Source: an uncultured bacterium (GTDB lineage Bacteria > Patescibacteriota > Minisyncoccia > Phycocordibacterales > PALSA-1337). From it: DNA of 8,363 bases. Where the stretch lies: positions 1 to 8,363 of the forward strand of contig CAIRAF010000104.1 of assembly GCA_903876465.1 (NCBI GenBank). The letters run 5' to 3'. How positions within the stretch are numbered: position 1 is the first letter of the stretch; each line of letters starts with the position of its first letter. The position numbers were made by a program, and so were the translations under genes. This document shows positions 1 through 6,132 of the stretch, in pieces. Below the pieces are notes generated by a model. The model did no database searches. It was not told where the DNA came from and saw only the letters and a program-made list of their open reading frames with translations.

Positions 1-118
1 CACCTTTCTTGAGTGAGTCAATGATGCTGTTAATAACTGTCTCAACAGCTTGCTCTGCTTGAACTTTCGTTCCGCCGAGGATGCCGTGGACTGCCTCTAC
101 AATACTTGCTTTGTTCAT
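1..118 (-). CDS. hup: HU-family DNA-binding protein, N-terminal part (cut by window edge)
   Basis: This is the first 39 residues of a small nucleoid protein that binds and bends DNA as a dimer. It begins MNKASIVEAV and ends at the window edge in SIIDSLKKG. The pattern is the N-terminal helical half of HU/IHF: MNKaelIeaV, then a Gly-Thr-Lys turn, a helix rich in Ala, Glu and Val, then the DSLKKG lead-in to the beta arm. Family members are about 90 residues, so roughly half is missing, including the DNA-binding arm. HU and IHF subfamilies cannot be separated from this part. The ATG at 116-118 is the natural start and has no Shine-Dalgarno sequence. The gene has its own promoter (195-222) and a GC-rich leader. 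Its local GC (29 of 60 in bases 61-120) is higher than that of the glycan genes. Confidence 0.88.
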   Translation of the reverse strand, partial: MNKASIVEAVHGILGGTKVQAEQAVETVINSIIDSLKKG

Positions 119-143
119 ATTATTGTTTACTTAAGGCTAATAA

Positions 144-170
144 GTGGCCTCGGCCCACCCGCCAAGGGCG
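144..170 (-). promoter_or_regulatory. GC-rich structured 5' leader of the HU gene
   Basis: Two adjacent GC-rich inverted repeats lie in an otherwise AT-rich stretch, inside the predicted untranslated leader of the HU gene. On the minus strand CGCC-CTT-GGCG (160-170) can fold as a short hairpin. GTGG(G)C-CGAG-GCCAC (144-158) can fold as a 5-bp hairpin with one bulged G. The GGC half of the second stem can instead pair with GCC just downstream (near 133-137), so two exclusive folds are possible. A tandem GACTC repeat (171-180) precedes them. No U-tract follows, so this is not a standard terminator for the upstream membrane gene. A role in translation control or mRNA stability is inference. Confidence 0.35.
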
Positions 171-194
171 AGTCGAGTCTAGAACCATGTGTAT

Positions 195-222
195 ATTATA
201 TAGTAAGCCATATTTTGAGCAA
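195..222 (-). promoter_or_regulatory. Sigma70-type promoter for the HU gene
   Basis: Read on the minus strand, TTGCTC (217-222) and a perfect TATAAT (195-200) are separated by 16 bases. Transcription would start near 188, giving a leader of about 70 bases that holds the GC-rich hairpins at 144-170. The promoter lies downstream of the stop of the membrane-protein gene, so HU is probably transcribed on its own. The call rests on consensus match and position only. Confidence 0.5.
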
Positions 223-242
223 TAGGCTAACAATATTGACAC

Positions 243-1961
243 TTATTTAGAAATATATTGATATAAACTCAAATTTTCTGGACTATCTCCTATTTTCAGA
301 AAATTAGGGCAGTTAAAAGGCTGTGCGAATACATATGTCATTTGTGAACCTGATGCCATATCGTTCTTGGTAAAACAGTTACCCGAAACAAAATCGTTAT
401 ATGACATAATTTGATTTGCAATAGTGGATGATTTGGACTCAAGAGGATAATTGTGCGTGGCAACGCCTATAACAAGGCCTTTCCAAGAAGGTGACAGAAA
501 ATACTTTTCATGAATATTTGCAAATAGAGATAAATCGGTAGGATCAATATATCTATTGATGGGATTTGATGGATGTATGATTTCTATACCATTGGACGTT
601 TGGAAAGCTAATGTTAGTTTCGACCAGCTATTTTGGGAAGGGTATGTGAGAGTTACGATACAAACACAGACAACAATCGCTATATTCAGACAGATTTTTA
701 TATACGAATGCAATTTTGAAACATATTTAATAATTATTTGTGAACCGAGTCCAATGAGGGGCATGAGCAAGATTGCTGTAATGGATACAATACGTGAATA
801 GTCGACTATGAAAGTTTTTGGAACATATGCGTATACAACCCACATTACGAGACCTACACACACAGGAAAAAGAATTTGATACAATTTCTTTTTAAAAGAG
901 ATAATGATACCAATACAGGCTAAGGCTAAGAGTGGTATAGGTACAATATTCCAAATAGCCAAATAGGGGATGCCTCCGTCAAGATTATGCCTAATTACCC
1001 ATGAAGTGAGTAGTTGTGTGGCTTTGATCCATCCATAATTGGAAATAAGAAAAATTGAGATAAATCCTGCCCCCAAAATAATTACACCAATACCAGCTGA
1101 CAAAATCTTATTACGATTATTTTTGTTCAGTAAAATGATGCCGAGTATAGTTGGCAAAATGAAAACTACCATTGGCGGATACAACATTAGTGAGAGTGTG
1201 TAAGCAATCAAGGCAAACCAGAGTTCTTTTTTCAGAGTTAAAAGAATTGCTAATAAAAATATACTGAGACTGCCCAGAAAGGGGACAAAGAACCATATGC
1301 CGGGTGCATTTGTCGCATTGGTTATAAGTGGCACAGAGAGCATCGCAATACTGGCAGCAAAAGCATTTATACCTAGAGCCCTGGAGATCTTATAAACAAG
1401 AATAGAAGTGATCAGTCCATTTATGAGAGCAAAAACAGCCCATCCAGTGAGAGGATTCATTCCAAATACCAAGAATAATTCAGCTACAACACTGTAAAAA
1501 ACCATTAACGGGTTGGCAAAATGTTTATTGGAGTCTAGAGGATTCACAAGAGGTAGTGCATTGTTGTGAATGGAATATTCTGTTAGTGATACACCGACCC
1601 ACTCATCAGAATAATATGGATAAGGATAATATGAATTTGTAACAACATCTTGGCCTTCAATGGTGGAAACGGTTCCGGAATATGAGTAGTGAATTGAGGA
1701 TAATTCCAGAGAGATGATGGTGAATGCTATGATAAAAAGCATTACAGACGGCAGATTTTTTAAAATATTACGATACATTTTCTGTATCTCATCTACGACA
1801 CTCTTTTTGTGGATAATGATAAGATACAAGGCGATGATGATACCCAGAGCATGAATTGTGAGGATAATTGGGTATGTAAAAATATGTAGCGCTTGAGTTG
1901 TGACAGCTGTGAGTATCTCGAAAGCTATGATAATTGTTCCGACATTCAATAAATACGACAT
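243..1961 (-). CDS. Multi-pass membrane protein, probable GT-C-type glycosyltransferase
   Basis: A 572-residue integral membrane protein that I do not recognise as a named gene. By hydropathy I count about 12 to 13 membrane segments, near residues 5-25, 30-50, 68-90, 150-195, 220-268, 285-306, 335-380, 390-412 and 421-442. A soluble C-terminal domain follows (about 445-572). The loop after the third segment (about 91-150) is rich in Tyr, Pro and Asn and holds SDEW with D119-E120. It continues through a His/Asn/Pro-rich stretch to ANP at 149-151. An acidic pair in a large outer loop followed by many helices is typical of GT-C enzymes (ArnT/PMT-like), which use polyprenyl-phosphate sugars. It is divergent from a GT2 likely to make such a donor. 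Start ATG 1961 is the only Met before the first two helices; Met62 would remove them. No Shine-Dalgarno sequence is present. It could instead be a polymerase or ligase. Confidence 0.7.
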   Translation of the reverse strand: MSYLLNVGTIIIAFEILTAVTTQALHIFTYPIILTIHALGIIIALYLIIIHKKSVVDEIQKMYRNILKNLPSVMLFIIAFTIISLELSSIHYSYSGTVSTIEGQDVVTNSYYPYPYYSDEWVGVSLTEYSIHNNALPLVNPLDSNKHFANPLMVFYSVVAELFLVFGMNPLTGWAVFALINGLITSILVYKISRALGINAFAASIAMLSVPLITNATNAPGIWFFVPFLGSLSIFLLAILLTLKKELWFALIAYTLSLMLYPPMVVFILPTILGIILLNKNNRNKILSAGIGVIILGAGFISIFLISNYGWIKATQLLTSWVIRHNLDGGIPYLAIWNIVPIPLLALACIGIIISFKKKLYQILFPVCVGLVMWVVYAYVPKTFIVDYSRIVSITAILLMPLIGLGSQIIIKYVSKLHSYIKICLNIAIVVCVCIVTLTYPSQNSWSKLTLAFQTSNGIEIIHPSNPINRYIDPTDLSLFANIHEKYFLSPSWKGLVIGVATHNYPLESKSSTIANQIMSYNDFVSGNCFTKNDMASGSQMTYVFAQPFNCPNFLKIGDSPENLSLYQYISK

Positions 1962-1979
1962 AATGCATCAATCATAACA
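1934..1979. promoter_or_regulatory. Divergent promoter region between the GT-C and GT2 genes
   Basis: The two start codons face away from each other with only 17 bases between them (1962-1978), so each promoter must overlap the other gene. On the minus strand TGT-TATGAT (1971-1979) is a good extended -10 for the membrane gene. Its transcript would start around 1964, about three bases before the ATG. On the plus strand TTGTTC (1934-1939) and CATAAT (1959-1964) with a 19-base spacer could drive the GT2, with a leader of about 8 bases. A second plus-strand -10-like TATGAT lies at 1926-1931. Both preferred promoters imply leaderless or nearly leaderless mRNAs. The plus-strand assignment is weaker than the minus-strand one. 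Confidence 0.38.
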
Positions 1980-3157
1980 TGAAGAATGTAGAGACAAATC
2001 AGGGTAGATTACCAGAAATAAGTATCATTTTGCCTTGCCTAAATGAGGCAGAAGCTCTTCCTGGGTGTTTGCTTGAAATTCAGCAAGTAATTAAAAAAGA
2101 GGGAATTGAAGAGGTGACCGAAATTATCATTATTGATAATGGTTCAACTGACGGAAGTTATGAGATTGGAAGTGAGTTGGCGTCGAATATACCTCAATTG
2201 AGAATGTTGAAGGAATACCGTCGTGGCTACGGATCGGCATATTTGAGAGGTTTTAAGGAGGCACGAGGAAAATATATTTTCATGGCTGATGCTGATCATT
2301 CTTATGATTTTAAAGACATACCACGTTTCATTGAAAAAATGAAAAGCGGTGCTGATTTGGTTGTCGGAAATAGATTTATTGGTGGTATTGATAATGGGGC
2401 TATGCCTATTCATCATAAATATTTTGGTAACCCAATATTATCTTTCATAGTTAAAAAATTATTTGGTATAAAAATAAGCGATATTCATTGTGGGGTTAGA
2501 GCGGTTAGACGAGAAACGCTTGATAAAATTACTTTGTATACGACCGGTATGGAATTCGCTTCTGAGATGATAGTCAAAATATCTAAACAAGGACTAATAA
2601 TTGAAGAAATACCTGTTCATTATCGTGCTCGTCTAGGTGAGTCTAAACTTCAGTCAGTTGGTGATGGATGGAGACATTTGCGATTCATTTTACTTTACTC
2701 GCCGATGTATCTGTTCTTTATTCCTGGAGCTATTATGTTTGGACTTGGCCTTATATCATTATTGGCACTATATTTTGGAAAAGCCACTCTATTTAATATT
2801 CAATTCTACATTCATCCAATGTTTTTATCGGCTGTGTGTGTCATGCTCGGCTATCAAGTCGTTCTATTTGCTGGATTTGCCAGAATATATGCAATTACTC
2901 ATCTGGGGGAAACTGACCACTTCATGGAATCACTTTTCAAAAAAATTACCATTGAGAAAGCAGGTTTTCTCGGGTTATTCGTAGCGGGTATAGGAATATT
3001 AATCTATGCAATAATATTTTTCAGATGGGTTCATTCTGGTTTCGGATCACTCGATCAGATAAAAAATTCGATTCTGGCGCTCACTTTCATCGTTCTTGGT
3101 GTGCAAACATTTTTTTCGGCTTTTATGTTATCAATACTGGGTATAAGAGAGAAATAA
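1979..3157 (+). CDS. GT2 glycosyltransferase, polyprenyl-phosphate sugar synthase-like, with C-terminal membrane domain
   Basis: A 392-residue enzyme predicted to transfer a sugar from a nucleotide sugar to polyprenyl phosphate at the inner membrane face, like dolichol-phosphate mannose/glucose synthases. The GT-A domain (about 12-235) shows the start strand ISIILPCLNEAEAL, the nucleotide site IIDNGSTDGS (51-60), the metal-binding DAD at 104-106 (MADADHSYDF), VVGNRF (128-133) and the acceptor-side CGVRAVRRE (171-179). Four membrane helices follow, near 237-263, 280-304, 328-349 and 366-388. The C-terminal features SGFG (353-356) and SAFMLSILG are ones I associate with the long forms annotated as dolichol-P-glucose synthetase. 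The ATG at 1979 puts about 12 residues ahead of the first strand, as is usual. No Shine-Dalgarno sequence is present. It is first in a three-gene run. The sugar is unknown. Confidence 0.85.
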   Translation: MKNVETNQGRLPEISIILPCLNEAEALPGCLLEIQQVIKKEGIEEVTEIIIIDNGSTDGSYEIGSELASNIPQLRMLKEYRRGYGSAYLRGFKEARGKYIFMADADHSYDFKDIPRFIEKMKSGADLVVGNRFIGGIDNGAMPIHHKYFGNPILSFIVKKLFGIKISDIHCGVRAVRRETLDKITLYTTGMEFASEMIVKISKQGLIIEEIPVHYRARLGESKLQSVGDGWRHLRFILLYSPMYLFFIPGAIMFGLGLISLLALYFGKATLFNIQFYIHPMFLSAVCVMLGYQVVLFAGFARIYAITHLGETDHFMESLFKKITIEKAGFLGLFVAGIGILIYAIIFFRWVHSGFGSLDQIKNSILALTFIVLGVQTFFSAFMLSILGIREK

Positions 3158-3180
3158 TTTTACTGATCTTAAATATTAAA

Positions 3181-4293
3181 ATGAAAATCGCTATCCTTCA
3201 CAATTTCATGGATAATATCGGGGGTGCGGAAATAGTCTCACTTATACTCGCACGGGAATTGAATGCCGATCTTTACACTACTAATTTTAATGCAGAGCGC
3301 ACCGCAAGTGTTGGATTTGCTGATGTTGTACCACGGATTATTTCCGTTGGAAAAGTTCCAGCCCGAGCTCCATTTCGCCATCAACTTGCTTTACGTATTT
3401 TCCGAAAGCTGAATTTGGGTAAAAAATATGATTTCTATATTATTTCAGGTGATTGGGCTATTGGTGGTGCAGTGAATAATAAGCCGAACCTGTGGTACGC
3501 ACACGGGCCTCTCAATGAACTGTGGGCTTTTAAGGATTTTGTTGGAGTGCACATGATGCCTTTTTGGAAGAGACCAATATTTGAAGTGTGGGTTATGCTG
3601 AATAGATTTCTTACTGTTCGATACTCAAAACATGTTGGATCATGGGTTTGTAATTCGAATAATTCGAAGAATAGGATTAAAAAATATTATAAAAAAGATG
3701 CAACAGTAGTTTATCCACCAATTGAGACGAATAAATATTTATGCGGAGAAGATAAGGGGTATTGGTTATCAGTTAATCGTCTGCTTGATAATAAAAGAGT
3801 AGATATTCAGATAAAAGCATTTGCTAAAATGCCAGACAAGAAGCTTGTCATCGTCGGTAGTTACGAGAAAGGTGCTCGTCAGTTCGAAAAATATAAGGAA
3901 CATATTGAGAGTATGTTGACGCCAAATATAGTTTTGAGACACTGGGTGCCATCAGGTGAATTAATTGATTTGTATTCTCATTGCATAGGTTTTATTACTA
4001 CATCTAAAGATGAAGATTTCGGTATGACGGCTGTCGAGGCCATGGCATCTGGTAAGCCTGTAATAGCACCAAATGAAGGTGGTTATCGTGAAAATGTTAT
4101 TGATGGAAAAACTGGCGTACTTATTAATGATATTGATGCAGAAAAACTTGCTGTGGCAGTGCAAATGATCAGTAAAGAGTTAGGTATCAAAGAAAATAGA
4201 ATTAAATATCAGTGTGATTGTCAGGTTCAAGCTAAGAAGTTTGATACAAAAATTTTTGTCAGTAATATTTTAGCCGAGATAATGATAAGATAA
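3181..4293 (+). CDS. GT4-family glycosyltransferase (GT-B fold)
   Basis: A 370-residue cytoplasmic retaining glycosyltransferase of the GT4 type, which moves a sugar from a nucleotide donor to a lipid-linked glycan. The N-terminal Rossmann half starts MKIAILHNFMDNIGGAE, with the glycine turn that GT4 enzymes use near the donor phosphate. An AHGP motif follows at 107-110. The C-terminal half carries SVNRLLDNKRVD (197-208, a typical interdomain start), KLVIVG (221-226), the E-x7-E motif E278...E286 within EDFGMTAVEAMASGKPVIA, and NEGGYRE (298-304). Length is normal for the family. The frame is open back to 3025, but those residues overlap the GT2 gene and look like no GT4; ATG 3181 begins exactly at the first strand. 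It lies 23 bases after the GT2 stop with no Shine-Dalgarno sequence, in the same operon. Sugar specificity cannot be read. Confidence 0.9.
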   Translation: MKIAILHNFMDNIGGAEIVSLILARELNADLYTTNFNAERTASVGFADVVPRIISVGKVPARAPFRHQLALRIFRKLNLGKKYDFYIISGDWAIGGAVNNKPNLWYAHGPLNELWAFKDFVGVHMMPFWKRPIFEVWVMLNRFLTVRYSKHVGSWVCNSNNSKNRIKKYYKKDATVVYPPIETNKYLCGEDKGYWLSVNRLLDNKRVDIQIKAFAKMPDKKLVIVGSYEKGARQFEKYKEHIESMLTPNIVLRHWVPSGELIDLYSHCIGFITTSKDEDFGMTAVEAMASGKPVIAPNEGGYRENVIDGKTGVLINDIDAEKLAVAVQMISKELGIKENRIKYQCDCQVQAKKFDTKIFVSNILAEIMIR

Positions 4294-4303
4294 CAGCACT
4301 TTT

Positions 4304-5347
4304 ATGAGTAGACACCTTCTAGTCGCCATCGCTGATGTGAATCACATAGATCAAGTAAAACAGCTCTTCTCAAGCGTCTATTGGAATGCTGGATGGAAAG
4401 GAGACTATATGCTCATGGCACATGATATCCCCTCTGATAAGTTGGAATGGTTCCGTAGTAAAGGAATCATTGTGCGACCGTGTGGGCCAATTCATAAGGG
4501 TAAAGAGTCAGGGATAGAGTATCCACCGGTAGACCCGTCAATCTCAAAAGAAATGCAGTCGCATATAAGTCGTTTTAGGTTTTCAACTGTTTTTTTAAAC
4601 AAATTTGAATTGTTTACCCCCGAATTCAAGAAATGGGACACAGTACTTTACTTAGATAGCGACATCATCGTTAGATACTCGCTCGATAGATTAATTAAAG
4701 TATCAGGTTTTTATGCTGCATCAGAGGGTTATTTACATAAAATGAAAACAGAATTTCGTCCCAGTACAACTTATGATCCGTTGATTAAGGAAATTTATTC
4801 TAAATATAATATGAGAGCGCCCGCTTTTAATTCTGGAGTCATGGCTTTCAGTACAGATATTATTAAGGACGATTCTTTTGATGAATTAAAAAGATTATTC
4901 TATAAATATTATAGGAATTGTGTTGTATACGGAGAACAATCAATACTGAACATGTACTTTTACAAAAGATGGAAAAAAATGAATTTTTTCTATAATATAC
5001 CGGTTATAGTTTGGGCCGATGGTTATAATGTCAAATTAAAAAATATTGATGGAGCAATTCTTCACTTCTTTGGCATAAAAAAACCTTGGGATAAGCGCAG
5101 TCCGTTTTATAAGGAATGGCAGGAGAATTTTAAGAAATCAGATGACATTACACTTAAGAGTCGTCCTGTTATTAGGTTGAGTTTACGTAGCAGAGTAGTC
5201 ACTCTATTTTTCTGGTATAAGAATAAGGTGATTATTTCTCTTTCCCCACCTTTCTTACGCAAATATATCGGTAGATTATTCGGTCTAGTAGGAATTTTCC
5301 TAAAAAAATATTTTCCAAAAGTTTACAGATCTTTAAAAAAAGATTAA
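4304..5347 (+). CDS. GT8-family glycosyltransferase
   Basis: A 347-residue retaining glycosyltransferase with a GT-A fold, from the family of glycogenin and the LPS galactosyl/glucosyl transferases. All family hallmarks appear in order: the DxD metal site DSD at 118-120 (VLYLDSDIIV), FNSGVMAF at 175-182, the EQSILN stretch at 211-216 (the family usually has DQD/DQ-x-x-LN), and HFFGIKKPW at 254-262, matching the GT8 H-F-x-G-x-x-KPW motif. After about residue 285 comes a basic, hydrophobic tail with many Arg/Lys and aromatic residues, which could hold the enzyme on the inner membrane face. The start lies 10 bases after the GT4 stop, so the two are co-transcribed. No Shine-Dalgarno sequence is present. 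The coding region is very AT-rich (bases 4861-4920 have 12 G/C of 60). Donor and acceptor are unknown. Confidence 0.9.
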   Translation: MSRHLLVAIADVNHIDQVKQLFSSVYWNAGWKGDYMLMAHDIPSDKLEWFRSKGIIVRPCGPIHKGKESGIEYPPVDPSISKEMQSHISRFRFSTVFLNKFELFTPEFKKWDTVLYLDSDIIVRYSLDRLIKVSGFYAASEGYLHKMKTEFRPSTTYDPLIKEIYSKYNMRAPAFNSGVMAFSTDIIKDDSFDELKRLFYKYYRNCVVYGEQSILNMYFYKRWKKMNFFYNIPVIVWADGYNVKLKNIDGAILHFFGIKKPWDKRSPFYKEWQENFKKSDDITLKSRPVIRLSLRSRVVTLFFWYKNKVIISLSPPFLRKYIGRLFGLVGIFLKKYFPKVYRSLKKD

Positions 5348-5354
5348 AACTAAA

Positions 5355-6125
5355 TTAATTATTACTAATATATTCCTCAATAATTTCTTTTGGTTTACCA
5401 ATTTTGACGATAGCACCATGATCGAGCCAGATGACCCTGTCACAATATTTCTCAATAGTTCCAAGGTCGTGACTCACTAAGATGACCGTTGAACCTCCGT
5501 TTATAAACTCTTCCATTTTTGATACTGCCTTGTGTTGAAAATCAATGTCACCAGCACCATTTAAGACTTCATCAAGGAGGAGAATGTCAGGATTGCGCTG
5601 ACTTAAACAAAATATAGTGACTGAAAAATTAAGTCGTGCACTCATACCAGAAGAGAATTGATATACGCGTGTGTTTACAAAATCTTTTAATCCTGCAAAT
5701 TCAACAATACTATCAAATCGTTTACCGATTTCTTTTTGAGAAAGACCCATCATTGCTCCCATAAGATAAATATTCTCGCGCATAGTGAGCAGTGGTTGCA
5801 GACCTTGTCCAAAACCAGCCAAATAGACCATTGTACCTTCGGTTCTTATTTCACCAGAGTCAGGTCTATATATTTCAGCTATAAGTCTAAGCAGGGTGCT
5901 CTTTCCAGAGCCATTATTTCCAATGATGCCGATATTTTCCCCAGCTTCTGCTTCAAAAGAAATATCTTTTATTACGTGTAGTTTATTTGATATTTTAAAT
6001 CTGTCTTCAGTGGGCTTTTTTACATATCTAGAAAAGACCATGATTAACTTTGCTAGAGCACTTTGATTTTCTTTATAGCTTATAGAGAATTTCTTATTAA
6101 GATGTGAGATAGTTATCCTTTTCAT
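5355..6125 (-). CDS. wzt: ABC transporter ATPase, polysaccharide export type (Wzt-like)
   Basis: A 256-residue ATPase that would power glycan export with the adjacent permease. Visible motifs are an N-terminal segment of about 50 residues typical of Wzt/TagH proteins, Walker A GNNGSGKST (69-77), the Q-loop region TMRENIYLMGAMMGLS, signature FSSGM (157-161), Walker B ILLLDE (181-186) and the H-loop SHD with H219. The D-loop reads DEVLNGAGDIDF, one residue longer than the usual DEVLAVGDxxF. There is no C-terminal carbohydrate-binding domain as found in long Wzt proteins (E. coli O9a type), so the exporter probably does not recognise a terminal glycan cap. The frame is open up to 6200, but ATG 6125 begins at MKRITISHLNKKF and starts 7 bases after the permease stop. 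Met at 6140 is a second option. No Shine-Dalgarno sequence is present. Confidence 0.88.
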   Translation of the reverse strand: MKRITISHLNKKFSISYKENQSALAKLIMVFSRYVKKPTEDRFKISNKLHVIKDISFEAEAGENIGIIGNNGSGKSTLLRLIAEIYRPDSGEIRTEGTMVYLAGFGQGLQPLLTMRENIYLMGAMMGLSQKEIGKRFDSIVEFAGLKDFVNTRVYQFSSGMSARLNFSVTIFCLSQRNPDILLLDEVLNGAGDIDFQHKAVSKMEEFINGGSTVILVSHDLGTIEKYCDRVIWLDHGAIVKIGKPKEIIEEYISNN

Positions 6126-6132
6126 ATATATT

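Noticed and set aside
50..250. A 66-residue plus-strand reading frame
   Set aside because: It overlaps the HU start, its leader and its promoter on the other strand, has no recognisable domain and its composition does not look like a protein.
556..801. An 81-residue plus-strand frame opposite the GT-C gene
   Set aside because: It is antisense to a long gene with coherent membrane topology and shows no domain or start signal.
3025..3180. An upstream extension of the GT4 gene by 52 codons
   Set aside because: It overlaps the 3' end of the GT2 gene in another frame. The GT4 fold begins exactly at ATG 3181.
5329..5344. Possible bidirectional terminator hairpin ATCTTT-AAAA-AAAGAT
   Set aside because: The stem is almost entirely A/T and has no U-tract after it on the plus strand; too weak to call.
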